Positions 1 to 5,871 of a stretch of DNA of 6,094 bases are shown here, in pieces. The DNA comes from DASRHY01 sp046765875 (GTDB taxonomy: Bacteria > Actinomycetota > Actinomycetes > Propionibacteriales > Kribbellaceae). The position numbers and the translations under genes were made by a program. Numbering within the stretch: the first letter of the stretch is position 1; each line of letters begins with the position of its first letter. The stretch is taken from NCBI GenBank assembly GCA_046765875.1, contig JBKPSJ010000367.1, forward strand, positions 1 to 6,094, given 5' to 3'. The notes under the pieces were generated by a model. That model was not told the origin of the DNA and searched no databases. It worked only from the letters and a program-made list of their open reading frames with translations.

Positions 1-2
1 CG

Positions 3-704
3 ATGAACCAGCGTGACATCCAGCAGGCACGCCGGGCCCGCCTGTTCCACCAGACCCAGATCCTGCGGGACGGGGACGCCGGTGCGGACGTCGACACCGG
101 CCGGGCACCGGTGGTGCTGCGGGACATCGGTGTTCCGCCCAGACTGACCGGGGCCACGTTCGCGACGTCGAAGTTCACCGAGGTCGGCGCCGTGCGTGAC
201 TGGTTCCAGGAGGTCATGTCCGGGTCCACGGACGAGCACCTCGCTCTGTTCCTCGGTGACGCCAGCAACTACACCGCCGCTGCAGTTCTGCGTAACGCCG
301 TGAAGAAGGCCCGCACCGTCGCCTGGTACGAGTGGCACGCCTTCTCCGGGCGCTACACCGACCGCATCGACCGCAGTCAGGTCCTGCGCCGCGGCGAGAG
401 CCCGGAGGACCTGGCGGAGGTGATCTACGAGATGGCCGAGGCCGACGAGGAGGAGTTCCATCTCTCCGACGTGTACGAGCTGCTGGTGATCTCGGACTTC
501 GACATCGACGATGTCCGTGAGTTCGCCGTGCCCGAGATCTGCGCCCTCGTCCGGCACCGCATCAACTTCGGACTGGCCACGATCATCACCGTGCCGGTGG
601 AGAACTGCGAGCCCCTCGCCGATCGCAACACCAAGCGCTACGGCGCCCGGGGAGCGCTCCTGCGCCTGTTCGATGCCGAAGGGCTGCCGTTCGATGCAAG
701 GTAA
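3..704 (+). CDS. DnaC/IstB-like helicase-loader homologue with degenerate Walker A
   Basis: A 233-residue protein that I read as a DnaC/IstB-type AAA+ helicase loader, the factor that delivers the DnaB ring to DNA. Seen: a lead-in IGVPPRLTGATF (residues 42-53), like the segment before the ATPase core in DnaC proteins; a strand and loop LALFLGDASNYTA (80-92) where the P-loop should be; a Walker B-like LLVISDFD (160-167); a sensor-1-like strand ATIITVPVE (192-200); and an arginine-containing tail RGALLRLFDAEG (216-227). The P-loop lacks the GxxGxGK[S/T] pattern and its lysine, so ATP binding is doubtful. Walker B keeps D165 but has Ser where the usual DD pair begins. The DnaB gene lies two genes downstream, which supports the role. 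Only two bases precede the ATG, so a longer N-terminus cannot be excluded and no ribosome site is visible. Alternative: a structural or regulatory paralogue that binds DnaB without hydrolysing ATP. Confidence 0.62.
   Translation: MNQRDIQQARRARLFHQTQILRDGDAGADVDTGRAPVVLRDIGVPPRLTGATFATSKFTEVGAVRDWFQEVMSGSTDEHLALFLGDASNYTAAAVLRNAVKKARTVAWYEWHAFSGRYTDRIDRSQVLRRGESPEDLAEVIYEMAEADEEEFHLSDVYELLVISDFDIDDVREFAVPEICALVRHRINFGLATIITVPVENCEPLADRNTKRYGARGALLRLFDAEGLPFDAR
678..683 (+). promoter_or_regulatory. Ribosome binding site for the 694 start
   Basis: GAAGGG lies ten bases before the ATG at 694, inside the end of the loader gene. It supports this start over alternatives deeper in the preceding gene. 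Confidence 0.45.
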
Positions 705-1134
705 CGACATCGCCGACTTCGGCGGTGAGCGCTACAACGTCGTCGTGCTCGAACCAACGCTGGTGTACCGTGACCCTCAGGTGCGGCGCCGTTCTCGGCT
801 AAGGCGGCGCCTCACCACCGACGAGGTCGTCGCCCAGTACCACGTCAACGAGCTGATGGGCCGCTGGATCGTGCAGCAGGGCTACGTCCACTCGATCCGC
901 ACGGCGATCTGGGGGTTCGGCGACGCCGAGACCTTCGCCGCCCTGATCGAGCACATCGACCGGCTCTTCGGCCGGTACGTGTTCCGCTACGAGCACTTCG
1001 AGCAGGAGACCGACGCCCGCGCCGCCCTCATGGCCGACGCCAGCATCCACTCGGTCTACGACGCCGACGAGCACCGCCTGGAGCGACTGTGGAGCATGCG
1101 CGGCCACCGGGTGCTGATCGGAGCGGCCCCGTGA
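694..1134 (+). CDS. Hypothetical protein between helicase loader and DnaB
   Basis: A 146-residue protein that I do not recognise. The ATG at 694 overlaps the previous stop by 11 bases and has GAAGGG (678-683) ten bases upstream; the frame is open further 5' but that part lies inside the loader gene. Visible features: a strongly basic patch RRRSRLRRR at residues 31-39, suitable for nucleic-acid contact; a probably helical middle rich in aromatic residues (about 42-105, with W58, W73, Y95, F97, Y99); and an acidic/His-rich segment (about 100-130) before a short basic end. No signal peptide, membrane segment or Cys motif is seen. It ends in a 4-base GTGA overlap with the DnaB helicase gene, so the two are probably translationally coupled. 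Its position suggests a replication accessory factor, for example a helicase or loader partner, but that is inference from context only. Confidence 0.75.
   Translation: MQGNDIADFGGERYNVVVLEPTLVYRDPQVRRRSRLRRRLTTDEVVAQYHVNELMGRWIVQQGYVHSIRTAIWGFGDAETFAALIEHIDRLFGRYVFRYEHFEQETDARAALMADASIHSVYDADEHRLERLWSMRGHRVLIGAAP
1120..1123 (+). promoter_or_regulatory. Ribosome binding site for the DnaB-like helicase
   Basis: GGAG is seven bases before the GTG at 1131. With the GTGA stop/start overlap, it favours 1131 over the in-frame ATG at 1089, which would lie 46 bases inside the previous gene and add 14 residues (MEHARPPGADRSGP) that are not helicase-like. Confidence 0.55.
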
Positions 1135-2429
1135 GCGGCGACCCCGAGATGATGCTCCTCGCCCGCATCATCGACACCGGCGACATGCTCGTCCCCGTCC
1201 AGGCCGGGGTCTCCGACAGCTGGTTCGCCTCCGAGCGCGGTCGCTCCTCGTGGGCCTACGTGCGCTCCTACTGGGCGCAGCACCGCGAGGTGCCCACCGA
1301 GGAGGCGTTCGCCCGGCGCTTCCCTGACGGCCGTCTGGAGGCCAATGGCGAGCCTCTGGGGGCACTGGTGGCCGAGCTGCGGGCCAAGCGGGGCTACCTG
1401 CTGCTGTCCGAGGGGCTCCAGGAGTCGGTCAAGCACCTCTCCGCCGCCGCCCCCACCGACCGGCCCACACTGGTCGAGGACGTCACGTCGTACCTGACGT
1501 CCATCGTCGCCGAGATCGCCACGGACACCGCGGAGTCCACGGTCGAGGCCGTCACCGACGGCGCCGACGCCTACCTGGAGTACGTGATGACCAAGGAACC
1601 GATCTCCGTCACCGGCGTGCACACCGGCATCGACTTCATCGATCAGGTCACCGGCGGGATGCAGCCCGAGCAGCTGTACATCCTCGGCGGCCCGCCCAAG
1701 TCGGGCAAGTCCACCATCGCCCTGTGGTGTGCGATGCAGGCCCACGCCCAGGGCGAGACCGTGCTGTTCGTCGGTCACGAGATGTCCAACGAGGAGCAGC
1801 GCCAGCGGCACTTCTCCCTGGGCGCCGGGGTGAACCTCAACCTGATCAAGGACGGGCTGCGCGACAGCCCGCATGCTCCCACCGCCGAGCGCAAGATCCG
1901 GGCGTTCGTCAAGGAGCTGAAGGGCTACGCCGGTGAGCTGTACTTCGTCCACGACAACAACCCGTTCGTGTCGGGCATCGTCGCCAAGATCGAGCAGTAC
2001 CACCCCACCGTGGTCGTGGTCGACGGGCTGTATCTGATGCACGACGACAATGGCGAGCCCGACGGCTCGCCCCAGGCGCTGACCAACATCTCTCGTGCCA
2101 TCAAGCGCCTAGCCCGCTCGCACGGCATCTCGATCTTCGCCACCACCCAGGTGCTGGAGTCCAAGATGACCCGTCGCGGCGGCGTGACCCTGATCAGCTT
2201 CGGGTACACGTCCGCCTTCGGTCAGGACGCCGACACGGTGCTGGGCATCTGGCGTCCCGACCACACCAAGGCCGAGTCCAACATGCGCGTCGTCGCTTCG
2301 CGCAACTCACTGGGCGCCGAGGGCTCGGTCGAGATCGACCTGGCCCACGGGCGCATCATGGACACCACCGGTGACAACGACGTCGTGGACACGTCCGGCA
2401 GCTACGGGGGCGACGATGTCCTGGACTGA
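1131..2429 (+). CDS. DnaB-type replicative DNA helicase
   Basis: A 432-residue hexameric 5'-3' helicase of the DnaB/RecA-fold family, which unwinds DNA at the replication fork. Domains: an N-terminal DnaB-N-like helical domain (about 1-125), a linker, then the RecA-like motor (about 160-415). Motor motifs seen: GVHTGIDFIDQVTGG just before the core; Walker A GGPPKSGKST (186-195, K193); the FVGHEM segment carrying the catalytic-type glutamate E217; Walker B VVVVD (294-298, D298); ATTQ with polar Q340; FGQDADTVL (364-372); and SRNSLGAEG (390-398), where R391 matches the arginine-finger region of DnaB (KNRNGPTG-type). Length is close to the family norm of about 450. All key residues look intact. 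An acidic, Gly-rich tail ends the protein. It begins at a GTG in a GTGA overlap with the upstream gene and overlaps the primase gene by 14 bases. Confidence 0.93.
   Translation: MSGDPEMMLLARIIDTGDMLVPVQAGVSDSWFASERGRSSWAYVRSYWAQHREVPTEEAFARRFPDGRLEANGEPLGALVAELRAKRGYLLLSEGLQESVKHLSAAAPTDRPTLVEDVTSYLTSIVAEIATDTAESTVEAVTDGADAYLEYVMTKEPISVTGVHTGIDFIDQVTGGMQPEQLYILGGPPKSGKSTIALWCAMQAHAQGETVLFVGHEMSNEEQRQRHFSLGAGVNLNLIKDGLRDSPHAPTAERKIRAFVKELKGYAGELYFVHDNNPFVSGIVAKIEQYHPTVVVVDGLYLMHDDNGEPDGSPQALTNISRAIKRLARSHGISIFATTQVLESKMTRRGGVTLISFGYTSAFGQDADTVLGIWRPDHTKAESNMRVVASRNSLGAEGSVEIDLAHGRIMDTTGDNDVVDTSGSYGGDDVLD
2406..2410 (+). promoter_or_regulatory. Probable ribosome binding site for the primase
   Basis: GGGGG lies five bases before the ATG at 2416. 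It favours this ATG over the in-frame GTG at 2371, which would give a 59-base overlap and an extra low-complexity N-terminus (MTTTSWTRPAATGAT). Confidence 0.4.
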
Positions 2430-3354
2430 CACCGCCGTCGAGGCCGCCCTCGAAGCACTGGGCGTGGAGATCGTCGGCGCTTCCGGCGACGAGATCCAGG
2501 CCTACTGCCCGGTCCACCACCTCACCGTCGGCCGGGCCCAGTCCGATCCCCGCTTCTACATGAACGCCGAGTCCGGCGCCGCCCTGTGCTTCACGTGCGG
2601 GTGGCGCGGCAACCTCCAGCGTCTGGTCGACGACCTGGAGGCCGACGTCGACCTGGAGGACTTCGAGTTCACCGTCATGGTGAGCAGGGTCGACCGCCTG
2701 GAGCCCGTACCGATAGGAGAGGACGTCACCGAGGCGGCCGACCCCTACGTCTCACAGTACGCGTTCGACAAGTACCCGTATCCTCCGCCGTCGGAGCTGA
2801 AGTCCCGCCACTTGACCACGGCGGTGGCGATGCGCCTGAACATCCGTTGGGATCCGGCGCGACTCTTCTGGCTGATCCCGATCTACAGCTTCACCGGCGA
2901 GCTGTTGGGCTGGCAGGAGAAGGGCTACAAGCACTTCCTCAACGTGCCCCCGCGGATGCGCAAGCGGCGCTCGCTGTTCGGGCTACAACAGGCCATCGGG
3001 AACCGGGTGTTCGTCGTGGAGTCGCCCCTCGATGCCGCCCGGTTCCTTCGCTACCGGCACGCCGCAGTGGCGACCTACGGCGCCGCCATGTCCGACGACC
3101 AGATGGACGTGATCTGTCGGCGCTTCCGCGACATCGTGCTCGCCTACGACAACGACCGTGCGGGCTGGGACGCCACCGCCGCCGTGTCCGACCGGCTGCG
3201 CACCATCTACGGTCGCCCGGCGTTCTACTACCGCTACCCGCCCAACAGCTACGGCGAGGACCCGGGCTCGCTGCCCACTCCGGCGTTCCGCCGGGGAGCA
3301 CGGGAGCCCCTCGTCCTGCCGCCCGAGATCGTGCGCTCCCTGCAGGAGCTGTGA
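2416..3354 (+). CDS. DnaG-type DNA primase, short form (CHC2 zinc ribbon + TOPRIM)
   Basis: A 312-residue primase that would make RNA primers for DNA synthesis. Seen: an N-terminal CHC2-type zinc ribbon with C31, H34, C58 and C61 (YCPVHH ... LCFTCGWRGN); a polymerase-core segment like that of DnaG, FWLIPIYSFTGELLGWQEKG followed by KHFLNVPP and SLFGLQQAIG, matching the PKYLN...LYGL region of the family; and a TOPRIM domain with VFVVESPLDAARF (E202, D206), TYGAAMSD and VLAYDNDRAG (D245, D247), the metal-binding acidic triad. Cellular DnaG is about 600 residues; this one stops soon after TOPRIM and has no room for the C-terminal helicase-binding domain, as in several phage primases. It directly follows the DnaB-type helicase (14-base overlap), fitting a primosome pair. 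Its stop overlaps the next start as GTGA. Confidence 0.9.
   Translation: MSWTDTAVEAALEALGVEIVGASGDEIQAYCPVHHLTVGRAQSDPRFYMNAESGAALCFTCGWRGNLQRLVDDLEADVDLEDFEFTVMVSRVDRLEPVPIGEDVTEAADPYVSQYAFDKYPYPPPSELKSRHLTTAVAMRLNIRWDPARLFWLIPIYSFTGELLGWQEKGYKHFLNVPPRMRKRRSLFGLQQAIGNRVFVVESPLDAARFLRYRHAAVATYGAAMSDDQMDVICRRFRDIVLAYDNDRAGWDATAAVSDRLRTIYGRPAFYYRYPPNSYGEDPGSLPTPAFRRGAREPLVLPPEIVRSLQEL
3344..3348 (+). promoter_or_regulatory. Shine-Dalgarno-like site unusually close to the 3351 start
   Basis: AGGAG sits only two bases before the GTG at 3351, tighter than the usual 5-10. Reinitiation by ribosomes ending at the overlapping TGA (3352-3354) may matter more than this site. An in-frame GTG at 3393, preceded by CAAGG, is the alternative start. 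Confidence 0.3.
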
Positions 3355-3518
3355 AGGTCAAGTACCTGCCGTACCCACCCCTCGGCAAGGTCGTGTTCTA
3401 CTGCGACCAGTGCTTCGTCACCTTCGTTGTACGATCGCACTACCCAGAGGCCTGCACCGCCAGGGTGTTCCACCGGTGCCGCCGTACGATGCGCGACAAG
3501 GAGCTGCTGCGCCGGTGA
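3351..3518 (+). CDS. Small Cys/His-rich (putative zinc-binding) protein
   Basis: A 55-residue basic protein that I do not recognise. Potential metal ligands are C18 and C21 (FYCDQCF), H30, C35, H41 and C43 (FHRC), which can be arranged as a compact zinc finger; the C-terminus is basic (RRTMRDKELLRR). Metal binding is inferred from the pattern. The gene is fitted between its neighbours by two GTGA overlaps, with the primase stop at 3352-3354 and the SNF2-like gene start at 3515. That exact fit supports it being a real gene rather than a chance frame, although this frame also runs open far upstream inside the primase gene, as is common in GC-rich DNA. A start at the GTG at 3393 would give about 41 residues and keep C18 onward. 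A nucleic-acid-binding or protein-adaptor role is plausible but unproven. Confidence 0.65.
   Translation: MKVKYLPYPPLGKVVFYCDQCFVTFVVRSHYPEACTARVFHRCRRTMRDKELLRR
3498..3503 (+). promoter_or_regulatory. Ribosome binding site for the SNF2-like helicase
   Basis: AAGGAG lies 11 bases before the GTG at 3515. The site is strong and the spacing slightly long. It supports 3515 as the start, placing the Q-motif-like PFQ at residues 9-11 as in this family. Confidence 0.5.
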
Positions 3519-5098
3519 TCCGATCAGTCACCCCGTTCCCTTTCCAGGTGGAGGCCAAGGACCTCATCGTCGGGCGCGGCAACGGACTGGTCGCCCTGAC
3601 CATGGGCCTGGGCAAGACGCTGGTGGCGGTGATGGCCATCGAGGAGCTGTACGACCAGGGTGAGCTGTCTCACGGCCTGATCATCGTGCCCGCCGGGCTG
3701 AAGTACCAGTGGCAGCGGGAGATCAAGCGCTTCACCGGCCAGAACGCCCTCGTCATCGACGGTCCGCCGGAGACCAGGGCCAAGCTCTACCGCTGGGCTC
3801 CCCGCTTCCGCTACGTGATCATCAACTATGACCTCGTGGTGCACGACTGGGCGCCGAAGAAGAAGGCGCCGGTGAACATGCTCTGCGTGCGGGACATGGA
3901 GTTCGACTACATCGTCATTGACGAGGGCACGGCCATCAAGAACCCCACTGCCAAGCGCTCCAAGTACATCAAGTTCCTCGGCAACCGTGCCGCCTTCCGC
4001 ATCGCCCTCACCGGTACGCCGATCCAGAACCGTCCCGAGGAGCTGTTCTCCCTGATGGAGTTCGTCGACTCCACGGTGCTCGGCGATCCCCGGGTGTTCG
4101 ACAAGACCTTCGTCGTGCGTGACGACTACCACCGTCCCAAGCGCTACCGCAATCTCCACGTGCTGCGCGAGCGGATGTCACAGGTGATGTACCGCAAGAC
4201 CCGCGCCGACGTCGCCGACCAGCTCCCGGCGATCCTGTCGGCGGTCGTGCCCTTCGACCTGTCCCCGGCCGAGGTGCGCATCTACAACCGGGCCCGGGAC
4301 CACACCCTCAACAAGCTCCTAGAGGCGCAGAAGGTGCTCGGGGGGAGCTTCAACGTGCTCGCCCACTACGGCCACAGCGACGACCCGGCGGTGGACAAGG
4401 CCCGCGGCGACGTCATGGCCGGGCTGCTGATGCTGCGCTTCGCCTGCGACGACCCGCACCTCATCCGGGTGTCGGCGGAGAAGTACGCCCGCCGCCGCGG
4501 CGAGGGCTCCGCCTTGGCCGAGCAGTTCGTCAAGCTCGGTGTGCTCGACGGTCTGCCCAAGGTGTCGACCAAGCGCCAGCTGTTCGTCGAGCTGGTCCAG
4601 GCGGCGCTGGACGAGGACGAGCGGGCCAAGGTCGTCGCCTTCTCCACGTTCAAGGACCTCCTCGACCTCATCCAGGATGACACGGCACCGTTCGTGAAGA
4701 GCGTGCAGTTCACCGGCGACATGAACGCCCGCCAGAAGAACGAGGCCATGGTCCAGTTCAAGACCGACCCCAAGACCCGGCTGTTCCTCAGCTCCGACGC
4801 CGGGGGCTACGGCGTGGACCTGCCCGAGGCCAACTGGCTGTGCAGCATCGACCTGCCGTGGTCCGGGGGCAACTTCGACCAGCGGGAGTCGCGCATCATC
4901 CGCCTGTCTTCGGAGTGGGAGCACGTGAACCTGGCCGTGCTCGTCGCCCGGGGCTCGATCGAGGAGCGCATGCACGACATGATCGAGCAGAAGCGCGGGA
5001 TCTCCGACGCCTTCCTGGACGGGCACTACGACTCCCGTGGCACATACACGTTGTCGTTGTCGTCCCTCACCGAGTTCCTCGCCACCTCTCGGGTGTAG
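3515..5098 (+). CDS. SNF2-type superfamily 2 DNA helicase/translocase
   Basis: A 527-residue ATP-driven DNA translocase with both RecA-like lobes. Lobe 1: PFPFQVEA (7-14, Q-motif-like Q11); motif I MGLGKT (30-35, K34); motif Ia LIIVPAGLKYQW; motif II IVIDEGTAIKN (D136, E137), SNF2-like but with Thr where DEAH/DEGH/DEAQ enzymes have His or Gln; motif III LTGTPIQNRPEELFSLMEF (TGTP at 166-169), typical of SNF2 proteins. Then a middle region with MYRKTRADVADQLP, matching the SNF2 'R+T+xDV...LP' segment. Lobe 2: motif IV KVVAFSTFKDLL; motif V LSSDAGGYGVDLPEAN (SSDAGG at 426-431); motif VI FDQRESRIIRLSS, where R460 and R463 take the arginine-finger positions; and GSIEERMHDMIEQKRG, like the SNF2 'TIEE+I...KK' tail. 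No extra DNA-binding domain is seen. Within a phage replication operon it may remodel forks or recombination intermediates, or displace bound proteins. The start is a GTG in a GTGA overlap. Confidence 0.9.
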   Translation: MIRSVTPFPFQVEAKDLIVGRGNGLVALTMGLGKTLVAVMAIEELYDQGELSHGLIIVPAGLKYQWQREIKRFTGQNALVIDGPPETRAKLYRWAPRFRYVIINYDLVVHDWAPKKKAPVNMLCVRDMEFDYIVIDEGTAIKNPTAKRSKYIKFLGNRAAFRIALTGTPIQNRPEELFSLMEFVDSTVLGDPRVFDKTFVVRDDYHRPKRYRNLHVLRERMSQVMYRKTRADVADQLPAILSAVVPFDLSPAEVRIYNRARDHTLNKLLEAQKVLGGSFNVLAHYGHSDDPAVDKARGDVMAGLLMLRFACDDPHLIRVSAEKYARRRGEGSALAEQFVKLGVLDGLPKVSTKRQLFVELVQAALDEDERAKVVAFSTFKDLLDLIQDDTAPFVKSVQFTGDMNARQKNEAMVQFKTDPKTRLFLSSDAGGYGVDLPEANWLCSIDLPWSGGNFDQRESRIIRLSSEWEHVNLAVLVARGSIEERMHDMIEQKRGISDAFLDGHYDSRGTYTLSLSSLTEFLATSRV

Positions 5099-5102
5099 TT
5101 GC

Positions 5103-5108
5103 TACGCT
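5103..5108 (+). promoter_or_regulatory. Candidate -10 element of a leaderless promoter
   Basis: TACGCT fits the actinobacterial -10 pattern TANNNT. It ends six bases before the ATG at 5115, so transcription starting the usual seven bases downstream of the hexamer would begin at that A and give a leaderless message. No good -35 is seen at 16-18 bases spacing, and no Shine-Dalgarno lies before the ATG. A hexamer this loose also occurs by chance. Confidence 0.4.
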
Positions 5109-5114
5109 GCGTCC

Positions 5115-5540
5115 ATGCCTCCCCGCATCAAGCGTGAGCTGACCGAGCAGGACCTGCCCCGCTACCTGTCGGAGTACCTCCGCCAGAAGGTCGTCGCCGA
5201 CGAGCTGGCGACCAAGGTCGCCGACATGAAGGCAACGATGATGGCCTTCGTCGAGGCCAACGGCTACGAGGACGACAAGGGTCACCAGTGGGTCGACATC
5301 GAGGGTGTGGAGGGGGTCAGCCATCTCAAGCGGGAGCGGCGCACCTCCACCTTCTTGGACACCGACGTCGCCGAGCAGGAGATGGACAAGCTCGGTGTGC
5401 TCAAGAAGTGCATCAAGATTGTGAAGGAGTTCGACGAGGACAAGATGCTCGCCCTCGCCTACAACGGCGAGGTGCCGCGCACCGTTGTCGACAAGTGCTA
5501 CGTCGAGAGGACCTCCTTTGCCTTCAAGCCTGTGGCCTGA
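5115..5540 (+). CDS. Hypothetical charged helical protein, possibly leaderless
   Basis: A 141-residue protein of unknown function. Visible parts: a basic N-terminus (PPRIKRELT); a charged helical stretch with coiled-coil-like spacing (about 11-50, RYLSEYLRQKVVADELATKV region); GYEDDKGHQWVDIEG (50-64); a basic LKRERR segment (71-76); a second helical part with LKKCIK (96-101) and DEDKMLALAYNGEV (107-120); and a C-terminal CYVERTSFAF (128-137). No enzyme motif, membrane segment or signal peptide is seen. The layout reminds me of small actinophage proteins of unknown function found beside replication genes, but I cannot confirm this without a search. It follows the SNF2-like gene after 16 bases, the longest gap in the window, and lacks a Shine-Dalgarno. 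The in-frame start at 5037 would lie inside the upstream gene and add an unlikely Ser/Pro/Cys-rich leader. Confidence 0.8.
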   Translation: MPPRIKRELTEQDLPRYLSEYLRQKVVADELATKVADMKATMMAFVEANGYEDDKGHQWVDIEGVEGVSHLKRERRTSTFLDTDVAEQEMDKLGVLKKCIKIVKEFDEDKMLALAYNGEVPRTVVDKCYVERTSFAFKPVA

Positions 5541-5541
5541 G

Positions 5542-5871
5542 ATGTACCCGTGGCAGGAGGAGATCGTTCATCGTCTGGTCGAGGGCCAGCCCATGGTCGT
5601 ACACATGCAACGGCTGTCCGGGCGCGCCCAGATCATGGAGCAGGCGTCAAGGATGCTGGCGGACTGGCCCGAGCACCGGGCCCGGTTCTGTCGTGATCTC
5701 AACCCCGAGCAGTTCCTCGCCGAACTACGGCGCATCGGTTGGTCGGATCAGATGATCGTCGACCTTGAGCTGGAGACTCGTCTCCACATGCTGGCCGAGC
5801 CCGATGTTCCGATCATGGAGCACTTGCTCGATGCAGCGATCACCGTCCGCTACCCGAAGCAGGATGAGTGA
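5542..5871 (+). CDS. Hypothetical protein with a terminase/helicase-like N-terminal pattern
   Basis: A 109-residue protein of unknown function starting at the ATG one base after the previous stop. There is no clear Shine-Dalgarno, so coupling to the upstream gene is likely. The N-terminus, MYPWQEEIVHRLVEG (1-15) followed by VVHMQRLSGRAQIM (19-32), resembles the Q-motif plus P-loop beginning of helicases and terminase large subunits (PxQ...hhh.xRxSGKT), but the P-loop Lys-Ser/Thr is replaced (SGRAQ), and no Walker B or later motif follows. The rest looks helical: ASRMLADWPEHRARF, then PEQFLAELRRIGWSDQMI and an acidic Leu/Met-rich end. It may be a shortened relic or a small non-enzymatic protein, and the resemblance could be chance. 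Third codon positions are visibly less G/C-biased than in the helicase gene. Its TGA shares one base with the next ATG. Confidence 0.75.
   Translation: MYPWQEEIVHRLVEGQPMVVHMQRLSGRAQIMEQASRMLADWPEHRARFCRDLNPEQFLAELRRIGWSDQMIVDLELETRLHMLAEPDVPIMEHLLDAAITVRYPKQDE
5861..5864 (+). promoter_or_regulatory. Ribosome binding site for the 5871 start
   Basis: AGGA lies six bases before the ATG at 5871 and supports that start over the in-frame GTG at 5919. Confidence 0.4.

Noticed and set aside
511..693. Upstream open part of the frame used by the 694-1134 gene
   Set aside because: It lies inside the loader gene and encodes a Ser/Pro/Arg-rich shadow; the ATG at 694 has a ribosome site and a short overlap.
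1056..2042. Long minus-strand open frame (328 codons) opposite the DnaB-like gene
   Set aside because: It mirrors the codon-position bias of a GC-rich gene; the product is rich in Gly, Val, Leu, Asp and His with no motif, while the + strand carries all helicase motifs.
2586..3350. Upstream open part of the frame used by the 55-residue Cys/His protein
   Set aside because: It lies inside the primase gene and gives an Arg/Pro-rich product. Only the part from the GTG at 3351 onward has gene-like composition.
3524..4159. Minus-strand open frame (211 codons) opposite the start of the SNF2-like gene
   Set aside because: Antisense shadow; the + strand there holds motifs I to III.
4319..5026. Minus-strand open frame (235 codons) opposite the SNF2-like gene
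   Set aside because: Low-complexity antisense shadow of a gene with intact helicase motifs V and VI.
5083..5095. Hairpin CACC-TCTCG-GGTG as a terminator for the upstream operon
   Set aside because: Only four base pairs, no T-run after it, and inside the end of the coding region.
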